A DNA stretch of 12,763 bases from Hydrogenophaga sp. (GTDB lineage: Bacteria > Pseudomonadota > Gammaproteobacteria > Burkholderiales > Burkholderiaceae_C), in NCBI GenBank assembly GCA_030684755.1, contig JAUXXN010000297.1, positions 1 to 12,763 on the forward strand. The letters run 5' to 3'. Positions 7,901 to 12,763 of the stretch are shown piece after piece. Both the position numbers and the translations under genes were made by a program. Within the stretch, counting starts at the first letter, position 1. Each line of letters starts with the position of its first letter. A model generated the notes under the pieces. It searched no databases and was not told the origin of the DNA. It was given only the letters and a program-made list of their open reading frames with translations.

Positions 7901-8529
7901 ATGCGGCTGCGGCCGCCGCGTTGACCGCACCGGCACCGGTAGACCCTATGCGCACCGTGATCGAAAGCCGCCCCAAAGGCGCGCTCTCGGCCGTGGCCGA
8001 CAAGGTGGAGTACTGGACGCAAGAAGGCCACAAGACGCTGTACATCATCGTCTCGTTCCTGCCGGTGCCCGCCGCCGACGGTGTGGGCACCATCGAACGC
8101 GCCATCGAGTTCTTCATGCCCGTGGGCCAAAGCGGCGAGTCGCAGCAGTGGATCACCTCCACCATGCGCATGCTGTCGCTGGCCGCGCGCGGTGGCTTTT
8201 TGGAACGCGCCTTGGGCGACATGCGCAAAGTGGCATGGGACCGTGGCCCGGTGCGCCTGGGCACCTACCAAAAGGCCGACGGCACGCACGTGCCCATGTG
8301 GCACGACTCCGAGGTGGCGGCCATTGCGTTTGCCCTGCAAACCATCATTGCGCGCCGTGCCCAGCAGGGCGTGGCCGCTGTGATGCCCGAGCCGGTGGCG
8401 GTTGCGGCTGGAACGCCCGCAGGCGTGATGGCTGGCAAGAAATGTCCTGAGTGCGGTGCGCACGCCATGATCCGCAAGGATGGCTGCGACTACTGCACCC
8501 AGTGCGGCCACCTTGGGACGTGTGGATAA
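4969..8529 (+). CDS. nrdJ: Adenosylcobalamin-dependent (class II) ribonucleotide reductase NrdJ, intein-containing precursor
   Basis: Reduces ribonucleotides to deoxyribonucleotides using a cobalamin-generated thiyl radical, so it works with or without oxygen, fitting a nitrate respirer. The precursor is 1186 residues; removing the intein (residues 298-671) leaves 812. Active-site features: redox C91 in LINCFVQPV; GGGVGYDFSRIRPKGAEV; the radical loop N296-P297 / C672-G-E674, split by the intein; second redox cysteine C683 (11 residues after the radical Cys, as in Thermotoga NrdJ); and the PTGT phosphate loop at about 839. An Ala/Pro-rich linker (about 975-990) leads to a C-terminal domain ending in a Cys-rich tail (C1159, C1162, C1173, C1176, C1179, C1185), probably a zinc ribbon plus redox cysteine. 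The start chosen is ATG 4969; ATG 4987 and TTG 4843 are in frame. No strong ribosome site is seen. Confidence 0.95.
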   Translation: MKRDNTMRPQDLTQTQPISLDVLKEKYLKPGEDGMEDLFRRVARALASVEKEDVRADWEQRFLDNLHAGAIGAGRIMSAAGTDIQATLINCFVQPVGDAIQGVDSEGYPGIYEALREAAETMRRGGGVGYDFSRIRPKGAEVKGTHSMASGPCSYINVFDQSCSTVESAGARRGAQMGVLRIDHPDVLEFITAKRTPGRWNNFNVSVGVSDAFMEALGADQPWELVHKARPGTPLIAKGAYQRADGLWVYQTIAARELWDTVMKSAYDFAEPGILFLDQIRTDNNLRYCESIEATNPCVTADTRLATQFGLVKIGDLYHSGKALEVTVDGRALANPEAGMATRPAKPAFMTSRDADVYRVTTDDGFEIEATAWHDFYTTRGKIKLSDLAVGDELWVQSGKGQFGQDGSEELGLLLGLITGDGHFTNRGKGLDAACVNLWNEERVLAERVTGIVNNMITGLSATARHYQVAPVAVAERNHVVIRSVLLARALAALGFNRDTKLRVPEIVWRGSEACVKAYLRALFQTDGTVNVSSNSQSCSIRLSSSYPALLKDVQVVLANLGILARLRLRRDAQTKDMPNGKGGLSPYECQAQYELIIDGQSRERFMDEVGFLLDYKTEKYRAWVADKALRKTQSATSRIAEIVHIGRAAVFDTTQADGNTVIFNGLVTGQCGEQPLPPYGCCDLGPVILTRFVRNPFGFGGLPSFDFEAFEKAVTTQVRALDNVLDVTFWPLPQQREESAAKRRIGVGFTGMGNTLAMLCVRYDRDEGRALAAQIAERMRDAAYAASVALAQEKGAFPKLVVDDSLAPGTFASRLPAALQKQIRKHGIRNSHLLSIAPTGTVSLAFADNASNGIEPPFSWMYRRKKRESDGSTSEYAVEDHAWRLYRELGGNVDQLPEYFVNALAMSAGDHIAMMQAVQPFVDTAISKTVNVEADYPYEDFKGLYQQAWRAHLKGLATYRPNSILGSVLDTGSAASDAAAAAALTAPAPVDPMRTVIESRPKGALSAVADKVEYWTQEGHKTLYIIVSFLPVPAADGVGTIERAIEFFMPVGQSGESQQWITSTMRMLSLAARGGFLERALGDMRKVAWDRGPVRLGTYQKADGTHVPMWHDSEVAAIAFALQTIIARRAQQGVAAVMPEPVAVAAGTPAGVMAGKKCPECGAHAMIRKDGCDYCTQCGHLGTCG
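5860..6981 (+). mobile_element. In-frame intein with LAGLIDADG homing endonuclease inside nrdJ
   Basis: A 374-residue protein-splicing element, translated with its host. Boundaries come from restoring the conserved NP/CGEQPLPPYG active-site loop: the intein begins with Cys1 (CVTADTRLATQFGLVKIGDL) and ends VTGQ just before host C672. Splicing block B is present (GFEIEATAWH, T74 and H77). The endonuclease has two DOD motifs: LGLLLGLITGDG at 114-125 (D124) and VKAYLRALFQTDG at 219-231 (D230), both with the catalytic aspartate, so homing may still be active. Block F/G reads VFDTTQADGNTVIFNGLVTGQ: the usual block F His and the terminal His-Asn are absent, replaced by Asn/Thr and Gly-Gln. Gln-terminal inteins are known and can splice. 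The frame is intact across both junctions. Base composition is close to the host gene. Confidence 0.93.
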
Positions 8530-8548
8530 CCGAAGTTTTTGCTGGGAA

Positions 8549-8569
8549 GCGCACACAGTTGTTGTGCGC
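8549..8569. terminator. Hairpin between convergent nrdJ and hipA (possible bidirectional terminator)
   Basis: A perfect 7-bp inverted repeat GCGCACA...TGTGCGC with a 7-base loop, in the 86-bp gap between the nrdJ stop and the hipA stop on the other strand. There is no T run after it on either strand, so an intrinsic terminator is only a guess based on position. Confidence 0.3.
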
Positions 8570-8615
8570 GCGTTGCAGCGTTGTGGGTGCCTCGGCCGCG
8601 ACCAAGCAATCCCTC

Positions 8616-9947
8616 TCAGGTCTGGAAGCAGTCCTCCAGCTCTAGCCGGTCTTCGGCCGACAAGCCCAGCTGCTTGGCCTTTTGTTTCCAACTGCCCAGC
8701 ACTTGGCTCAGCCGAGCCAAGTCTGCTTGTGCCTCCTGCGCGTGGACGCGGTAGAACTCGGCTGTGGCCATCACGGTGTCGAGGTCGGGGTCTGCGCTGC
8801 GGTCGTCCAGCGTCAGTACATGCGCGTCCTTCTTGGTCGACGGATTCATGTCGTACGCGGGCGCCAAGCGCCAGCCGCCGGGCTGACGGATGAAACCGTG
8901 GTTTCGCAGGTGGTCATCGCGGTTAGCGGTGGCCACGTTGAAGAGCACCCGGCGGAAGAGTTCGCGCAAGTCCTGCTTGATACAGCCTTCCACGCCCTGC
9001 TTGTTGCCAAGGAACTCGGCCAAGTCCAAGTACGAGGCCTCTTCACTGTCTGTTTTGTTGAGCAAGGCCATTGCGGAGGTGAAAAAGCGCCTACGGCCCT
9101 CGTGGCGGTCGAAGCGCTGCGTGACGAAAGTGTGGTGGCCGGTGCCGATGCGCTCCAAACGCGCTGGCGCCACCTGCAGACCAAAATCCGTCGCCATCTG
9201 GTGAACCAGCATTTCGCGAAGCGCCCAATCGTGCTCGTCATCAGCTGCGGGGAATTTGGCTATCCACAGCCGACCCTGTCCATCTTGAAGGTTGGCCTTC
9301 GGCCGCGCTCCTCCGAGCGATGCCCCAGGGGCCACCAAGACGCGCAGCCACTGCTGAAGCAAATCCAGGTTGTCGACCTTCTTGCGGGTAAGTTCAAGCG
9401 CCACCGCCTGCAACTCGCCCATGTGGGTGAGCGCAGGTGCTGCCAAGGCTTGGTTTGCCAGACATGCAGCATCGGCAAACTGCGGTGGTGAACCGGCCTT
9501 GAGCTGACGGGAGGACTGCAAGGTAGAGAAGCGAAGCGCACCCATGCGAGTGATGTCTTGCACCCCGAGGAAGAAGTCCCAGGTGGTGAGTTCACGGCGA
9601 GCACGACCCTGTTGTTTGGCTTCGACAAGCTCGCGCCGCCTCATGAGGACTTGGCCCCAGCGGTCGGGGCAACTGTCGAGAAAGACGCCGAAGTTGGATT
9701 CCTTGGGGAAGAAATTGCCGTCAGCCAATACAAGCTCCGGGTCGAGAGCAAACGCGACCGGATTCTTCAACCAGTTCGGGGCATATTCAAAGCGGACACT
9801 GTCAGCGCCCACCCGGTGCAGCCGACCCATGTGCGAGAGAGGGCCAGCCGCCACATCGTCCAGCCAAACCTCCAGGCCGTCGGGCATCGCGACAGGCGCA
9901 GCGGCCGACGTTGCTTGTTCGCGCGCCTTCTTGCTTGCGGCGCTCAT
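8616..9947 (-). CDS. hipA: HipA-family serine/threonine kinase toxin
   Basis: Type II toxin of the HipA fold; E. coli HipA phosphorylates glutamyl-tRNA synthetase and triggers dormancy. It has 443 residues, full family length. Seen: an N-terminal HipA_N-like region (about 25-145), the glycine-rich loop GASLGGARPK (208-217), the ATP-contacting lysine K231 in WIAKF, the catalytic loop NRDDHLRNHGF (D344 aligns with E. coli D309; N349), and the metal-binding D366 in LAPAYDMNP. All key kinase residues are intact, so it is probably active. The ATG overlaps the hipB stop by 4 bp (ATGA), giving translational coupling with antitoxin first. The kinase target is unknown; the sequence is diverged from E. 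coli HipA. The N-terminal 20 residues are Ala/Lys rich and may be non-essential (in-frame M21 is an alternative start). Confidence 0.92.
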   Translation of the reverse strand: MSAASKKAREQATSAAAPVAMPDGLEVWLDDVAAGPLSHMGRLHRVGADSVRFEYAPNWLKNPVAFALDPELVLADGNFFPKESNFGVFLDSCPDRWGQVLMRRRELVEAKQQGRARRELTTWDFFLGVQDITRMGALRFSTLQSSRQLKAGSPPQFADAACLANQALAAPALTHMGELQAVALELTRKKVDNLDLLQQWLRVLVAPGASLGGARPKANLQDGQGRLWIAKFPAADDEHDWALREMLVHQMATDFGLQVAPARLERIGTGHHTFVTQRFDRHEGRRRFFTSAMALLNKTDSEEASYLDLAEFLGNKQGVEGCIKQDLRELFRRVLFNVATANRDDHLRNHGFIRQPGGWRLAPAYDMNPSTKKDAHVLTLDDRSADPDLDTVMATAEFYRVHAQEAQADLARLSQVLGSWKQKAKQLGLSAEDRLELEDCFQT

Positions 9948-10294
9948 TGGGGGCCCTCGTCGCCCTCATTGCCCGGTGAAGAGCGGGGTCGTGGCGCGCG
10001 ACGAGGTGTCTCTAACGCTGCGTCTTGAAGGCGCCTGCCCACGGGGTCTTCGGCCGCCAGCAGCATCAGGTCCTTCTCCAGTCCGAGCACGACCAAGACC
10101 CGCAGGTAGGTTCCCAGCGTGACCGTTGGGTCGCCCTGTTCCACCTTGTTGATGGTCGGGCGCGACACATCCGCCCGCGCAGCCACTTGGGTGACCGCCA
10201 GACGGCGCCGCAGCCGCGCCGCGCGCAGCCTAGCCCCCAGGTCCCGCAGGAGCCGTGACTGAGAAGGATATGGAGCAGGTGCTTTGGCGGGCAT
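9944..10294 (-). CDS. hipB: HipB-like XRE-family antitoxin/repressor
   Basis: A 116-residue DNA-binding protein with a helix-turn-helix of the Cro/CI (XRE) type at about residues 17-72: LGARLRAARLRRRLAVTQVA, then ARADVSRPTINKVEQGDPTVTLGTYLRVLVVLGL (split here into two parts). The C-terminal ~30 residues are basic, Pro/Arg rich and probably flexible, as in HipB-type antitoxins that wrap the toxin. Gene order hipB-hipA with a 4-bp overlap strongly supports an antitoxin/autorepressor role. Start choice: in-frame TTG 10315 and ATG 10306 fall inside the predicted promoter, and ATG 10306 overlaps the -10 box, so ATG 10294 is preferred. That leaves only about 5 bases of leader, so translation may be nearly leaderless. 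Confidence 0.85.
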   Translation of the reverse strand: MPAKAPAPYPSQSRLLRDLGARLRAARLRRRLAVTQVAARADVSRPTINKVEQGDPTVTLGTYLRVLVVLGLEKDLMLLAAEDPVGRRLQDAALETPRRAPRPRSSPGNEGDEGPQ

Positions 10295-10305
10295 AACGGC
10301 AACCA

Positions 10306-10334
10306 TTATTACCAATAAATTGGTCTTTTATCAA
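10306..10334 (-). promoter_or_regulatory. hipBA promoter
   Basis: On the minus strand, TTGATA (10334-10329) and TAATAA (10311-10306) are separated by exactly 17 bp, a good sigma-70 arrangement. It sits just before the preferred hipB ATG at 10294. The region is distinctly AT-rich compared with the genes around it. Confidence 0.65.
10311..10324. promoter_or_regulatory. Probable HipB operator palindrome
   Basis: A perfect inverted repeat ACCAAT-AA-ATTGGT lies almost entirely in the spacer between the -35 and -10 boxes of the hipBA promoter. An XRE dimer bound here would block RNA polymerase, the usual autoregulation of toxin-antitoxin operons. HipB binding is inferred from position and symmetry; no second copy was found nearby. 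Confidence 0.6.
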
Positions 10335-10691
10335 CAATGTTTTCTTGTACGGCCATGACTGAAAATGGACAGACAGTAAGCATTTTTAGCAAATATGTCT
10401 GCAATGAGAAGTAATGATTTCAAGGGGTGGGGTCTGGGAAGCCCGAGCGCAGGGGCTTCAATCGGGCACGACGATGCTTCACCGTGTCGGGAGCGCAGGA
10501 TGTGCGCATGGGCAGCATGCGTCAACTACCCTTGGTGACGCTGCTTGTAGGAGTTCTAAACTGCAATCAAAACGCGAGGATTTGCATGCTTTCGAATCAA
10601 CGGATTACGTCGGTCCACGAAAAATAAGCTGAGACAGGCACAGCCATAAACCGAGAATTTGCCAAGCCGACGATGCCCGACCAGACCGTCC
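10335..10691. other. Intergenic stretch without a recognisable gene
   Basis: About 360 bp between the hipBA promoter and the truncated hipA. The first 80 bases are AT-rich. Short open frames exist on the plus strand (for example 10414-10632), but they have no ribosome site or recognisable protein features and I do not call them. A weak inverted repeat GCCCGA...TCGGGC is at 10441-10467. No tRNA, CRISPR or clear promoter was seen. Confidence 0.5.
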
Positions 10692-10719
10692 GATTGGCCG
10701 ATTGGCCGATTGGCCGATT
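10692..10719. repeat. Short tandem repeat, unit GATTGGCC
   Basis: Three complete copies of the 8-base unit GATTGGCC followed by a partial GATT. The repeat abuts, and shares one base with, the TAA stop codon of the truncated hipA on the minus strand. It could vary in copy number by slippage; because it lies outside the coding frame, the effect on the protein would be nil or limited to the stop region. Confidence 0.8.
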
Positions 10720-11561
10720 TATTTTTCCAGAAAGAACGCTACCGTATCCCAGTTGTCGTTCTCAAAAGCAGGCGCGACCTTGTCGATTTCATCATCACTC
10801 ATCCCCACGGCCGGGGACCGGGCGAGTCGTTTCCAGTCGTTCAGGGCCGCCATCATCCGGGTCAGGATTAGATGGGCGTCGTCATCGGACACACCAAAGT
10901 ATGCCGCTGCCTCCAGCGCCTCCTGGATATCTCCGGTTTCACCGGTCGCTTCGGTCACGGCGGTTTTCAGGATGGGTTCCTTGTCGGGGAACGGGTTCAC
11001 GTCAAACAGCGGGGCGAGCCGCCACTGCCCCCCGCCGCTGTGCAGGAAGCCGTGGTTGTGCATGTGGTCATCCACGTTGGTGATGAGCATGCTGAAGCAG
11101 ATGCGCGCCCAAAGCTCCTGCTTGTCTTCGAGAGGTCTTGGGGAGAACCGGTCAATGGCCTCCGCAATCTGCGTGTATGCGCCATCTTCCCTGGAATCCA
11201 GCTGCAGCAGCGAGGCCGCAGATAGGTAAGGGATGCGGCCGCCAGTCCGAGGTCGGTCAAACCGCACGATAAGCGCGACAGCCTGGGTGCCAGCCATGAC
11301 GACTTCGGCCTCGGATGCATTCAGGCCCGCCTCTTTCGCGAGCAACAGAGCCAGCACCTCACCGCGCGCCACGTCACGCGTATCACTCACGCTCGGAAAC
11401 TTGGCGATGGTCAGGGTGCCGTCGGGCTTCAGGACCGTTGCTTTGGGTCGCATACCGCCGAGCGAGGTGCCGCGCCCCTTCAGATACGCGCGGTCCGTCG
11501 CCGTTTCCTTGCCGGATTCAACTGCTTTCGACGCCTGAATCAGGGTCTGAAGCGGGACCTC
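10719..11561 (-). pseudogene. Second hipA-like kinase gene, 5' part lost to TnpB element insertion
   Basis: A 280-residue HipA C-terminal core with no N-terminal subdomain. It contains the glycine-rich loop GTSLGGMRPKATV (residues 31-43 of the fragment), TIAKF with the ATP lysine, IVRFDR, the catalytic loop NVDDHMHNHGF, and LAPLFDVNP with the metal-binding aspartate. HipA-like codons continue upstream past the first ATG (11453) to 11561, reading EVPLQTLIQASKAVESGK, then run directly into the right end of an IS605-type element and a TGA. Normal HipA is about 420-440 residues, so roughly 150 residues are missing. A shorter product from ATG 11453 (244 residues) would start inside the glycine-rich loop and should not fold as a kinase. 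It differs clearly in sequence from the intact hipA nearby, so it is not a recent duplicate. No hipB partner is visible. Confidence 0.85.
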
Positions 11562-11690
11562 TTGACATCCTCACCGCCCTGAAGAGACGGTGATTCCTCC
11601 TGCGAGACGCTCATGTCCGAGCGCAAGAATGTTCTTTGCAGCGTTCACATCACGGTCATGGACCGTTTCGCAAACACTGCACGTCCATTC
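11546..11690 (-). ncRNA. Predicted TnpB guide RNA (omega/reRNA), approximate bounds
   Basis: In IS605-type elements the TnpB guide RNA comes from the 3' end of tnpB plus the right end, and its guide is the first ~16 bases of flanking DNA. By that rule the scaffold would end at 11562, include the 11572-11592 hairpin, and the guide would be 11561-11546, which is hipA sequence. The 5' bound is arbitrary. This is inference from the element type; no promoter or processing site was identified. Confidence 0.4.
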
Positions 11691-12662
11691 TCTTATTCCA
11701 AGACCTGCTCTACCTTTCGGACTGCTGTGGGGCACAGCCCCACAGCACGAACAAGTCTGGGTGGTATAAGCCTCTGGGACCTCTTCAAAGACGATACCAG
11801 CCTGATGGCTCTTGTATTCCAACATCGTCTTGAGCATGGCCCAGCCCGCATCGAGCGTGCTTTTGGCCATCTTCGTCTTGACCAACTTCGCGCTGGCCAC
11901 GTCACCCACAAAGACGGCAGCGTTCGCCTGCACCAGCGCCGTGCTGAACTTGTGCAGCAGGTCTTTGCGCTGGTTTTTGATCTTGCTATGGATCGCTTTG
12001 ACCCTTCGTTTCCTCCTGGCCCGCTGGGCGATGCCCAGCTTGGGCTCCAGGGCTCGGTAGAAACGTCCCTCGATCTTGTGGCCATCGGATGTGGTGGCAG
12101 ACGTTTTCAGGCCCAGGTCGATTCCGACCGAGCCGGTCACCGGCAGGCGCGGCCCGACCAGCTCGACAACCTTCACCTGGACGTTGAGGTACCAGCGTCC
12201 CCGGCTGTCTTCGCTGAACGAGCCTGCCCGCAGCTCGTGGTGGGCCAGACCGTAGCTGTCCCACAAGCCCAGCTTGTGCCCGGCGAAATGGATCTGCCCG
12301 CCCTTGTAGCGCGCAGCGCGGGACTTGAAGGGAATCCAGCCCAGGGAATACTTGGAAGACTTCGGGTTGGACACGCGCCAGTTGAGCCGGGCGCGTTTGA
12401 ATTGGCGTCGGCGTGTGGCGTACTCCTCGCACACCTGCTGGGTTGTCGCGCTGCCGATGTTCACGCCCTCACATGTCGAGAAGCCATCGGTCAGTTTCTG
12501 GAGATCGAAGCCGCTGAGGAACTTGCCCTTCTCGCGCACAGCGCGAGCGCTGGTCTCGTTGCAGAAATTCCAGGTCATGTTCACCTCACGCGCCATGGAG
12601 CGAAGCACGCTGGCGTGCTTGTCCTTGATGCGCAGCTTGAGGGTCTTGATCATGTGGTCCAT
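11571..12662 (-). CDS. tnpB: TnpB RNA-guided nuclease (IS605 OrfB family) with atypical RuvC-II
   Basis: A 363-residue protein of the TnpB family, RNA-guided DNA nucleases ancestral to Cas12 that cut the empty donor site and help element retention. Seen: N-terminal OrfB helix-turn-helix-like region (about 1-100), RuvC-I GIDLGLKTS (D182), RuvC-III HDRDVNAAKNI (D336/D338), and a zinc ribbon between them (C304, C307, C328, C331). At the usual RuvC-II position, where most TnpB have Glu followed by Asp, it reads VFVGDVAS (G253-D254), so the canonical Glu is absent; FEEVPEAYTTQTC (E293, E294, E297) offers alternative acids. TnpB groups with a relocated RuvC-II glutamate are known, so it may still be active. 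The start may be ATG 12662 or ATG 12653; neither has a strong ribosome site. Confidence 0.93.
   Translation of the reverse strand: MDHMIKTLKLRIKDKHASVLRSMAREVNMTWNFCNETSARAVREKGKFLSGFDLQKLTDGFSTCEGVNIGSATTQQVCEEYATRRRQFKRARLNWRVSNPKSSKYSLGWIPFKSRAARYKGGQIHFAGHKLGLWDSYGLAHHELRAGSFSEDSRGRWYLNVQVKVVELVGPRLPVTGSVGIDLGLKTSATTSDGHKIEGRFYRALEPKLGIAQRARRKRRVKAIHSKIKNQRKDLLHKFSTALVQANAAVFVGDVASAKLVKTKMAKSTLDAGWAMLKTMLEYKSHQAGIVFEEVPEAYTTQTCSCCGAVPHSSPKGRAGLGIREWTCSVCETVHDRDVNAAKNILALGHERLAGGITVSSGR
11572..11592 (-). repeat. Right-end hairpin of the tnpB element
   Basis: Inverted repeat CACCG...CGGTG with an 11-base loop, overlapping the last codons of tnpB and 10 bases from the TCAA element end. The plus-strand context, ATCC-TCACCGCC...GACGGTG-ATTCC, is typical of IS605-type right ends, which usually read CCCCGCC...GGGGATTCC. 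Here one base pair of the stem has changed from C-G to A-T in a compensatory way. Confidence 0.65.
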
Positions 12663-12665
12663 ACG

Positions 12666-12687
12666 ATGCTGTTATTTTATACAGCAT
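12666..12687. promoter_or_regulatory. Palindrome over the predicted tnpB -10 region
   Basis: A perfect 7-bp inverted repeat ATGCTGT...ACAGCAT around an AT-only 8-base spacer. On the minus strand it covers TAAAAT (12679-12674), which with TTGATG (12701-12696) at 16 bp spacing could be the tnpB promoter. The symmetry could be an operator or a left-end hairpin. It begins 4 bases upstream of the ATG at 12662, so any transcript would be nearly leaderless unless ATG 12653 is used. Confidence 0.45.
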
Positions 12688-12708
12688 TGGCCATCCATCA
12701 AGGCCATT

Positions 12709-12726
12709 GTGCAGCTGGCGCTGCAC
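12709..12726. repeat. Inverted repeat in the tnpB upstream region
   Basis: A perfect 7-bp stem GTGCAGC-TGGC-GCTGCAC with a 4-base loop, 47 bp upstream of tnpB. It may belong to the structured left end of the element; no other role is suggested by its context. Confidence 0.55.
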
Positions 12727-12737
12727 GCGCTATCCCT

Positions 12738-12757
12738 CCCCGCCATCAATGACGGGG
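12738..12757. repeat. Second hairpin resembling the tnpB element right end, at the window edge
   Basis: Stem CCCCG...CGGGG with inner CAT-CA-ATG pairs partly extending it. Plus-strand context ATCCCTCCCCGCC...GACGGGGCTTCTC aligns with the right-end hairpin context at 11567-11597, in the same orientation. It could be the left-end imperfect palindrome of this element or the right end of another TnpB element continuing past 12763. Confidence 0.6.
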
Positions 12758-12763
12758 CTTCTC

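Larger units (their letters stand above)
11562..12763 (-). mobile_element. IS200/IS605-type element carrying tnpB only (left end not resolved)
   Basis: The right end is supported by three signs: the tnpB stop at 11571, a hairpin at 11572-11592 just beyond it, and a terminal TCAA (11565-11562, minus strand) followed immediately by hipA codons. Right ends finishing in TCAA with an adjacent hairpin are known from IS608. No tnpA transposase gene is present in the window, so it may be a non-autonomous (IS1341-like) element mobilised in trans, or tnpA lies beyond 12763. The upstream part holds three inverted repeats (12666-12687, 12709-12726, 12738-12757), fitting a structured left end, but the exact left boundary and insertion tetra- or pentanucleotide are not visible. 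Confidence 0.75.

Noticed and set aside
6349..8691. 780-codon open frame on the minus strand opposite nrdJ
   Set aside because: It is a mirror of a high-GC coding gene; its translation is His/Gln/Ala-rich low-complexity text without any recognisable domain.
8682..9491. 269-codon plus-strand frame opposite hipA
   Set aside because: It is a shadow of the hipA kinase frame, with no domain features and no ribosome site.
10414..10632. Small plus-strand open frames between hipBA and the broken hipA
   Set aside because: Two overlapping frames of similar length occur in the same place, and neither has a convincing ribosome site or protein features.
10719..11453. Treating the 244-residue HipA piece as a natural split-kinase (HipT-like) gene
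   Set aside because: HipA codons continue upstream of its ATG and are cut by an element end, so it is a truncated normal hipA.
11613..12752. 379-codon open frame on the plus strand opposite tnpB
   Set aside because: It is an antisense shadow of tnpB, whose RuvC and zinc-ribbon motifs prove the minus-strand frame.

Overview
The window is high-GC DNA that looks like part of a facultatively denitrifying betaproteobacterium, probably order Burkholderiales and perhaps Comamonadaceae (Hydrogenophaga/Rhodoferax-like). The evidence is the nar operon ending in a parvulin-type isomerase gene, the long NrdJ with a C-terminal zinc-ribbon tail, and the codon use. The genus is an inference; there is no rRNA or other marker here.

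Region 1 (1-3291, + strand) is the 3' part of a respiratory nitrate reductase operon: narH (5' end cut off by the window), narJ, narI and a parvulin-like peptidyl-prolyl isomerase. The genes are packed at 1 bp, -4 bp and 16 bp spacing. NarH carries electrons from the NarI haem b subunit to NarG (outside the window), NarJ is the assembly chaperone, and the isomerase may help assembly. Region 2 (about 3380-4686, +) is a nitronate monooxygenase-like flavoprotein gene.

Region 3 (4969-8529, +) is nrdJ, an adenosylcobalamin-dependent (class II) ribonucleotide reductase gene. It is interrupted in frame by a 374-residue intein (5860-6981) with two LAGLIDADG motifs. The intein sits immediately before the catalytic thiyl-radical cysteine, inside the N-x-C-x-E active-site loop, so the enzyme should be inactive until splicing. 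The intein C-terminus is unusual: it ends Gly-Gln instead of His-Asn.

Region 4 (8616-12763, - strand) is accessory DNA. A hipB-hipA toxin-antitoxin operon (10294-8616, 4-bp overlap) has a clear promoter with a perfect palindrome between -35 and -10. Upstream on the same strand lies a second, unrelated-looking hipA that has lost its N-terminal part (10719-11561). It is cut by an IS200/IS605-type element carrying tnpB only (11562 to the window end). The element's right end finishes in TCAA directly against hipA codons, so the predicted TnpB guide RNA would carry hipA sequence. This TnpB lacks the usual RuvC-II glutamate. The far end of the element is not resolved in the window, and a second hairpin resembling the right-end hairpin lies at the window edge.
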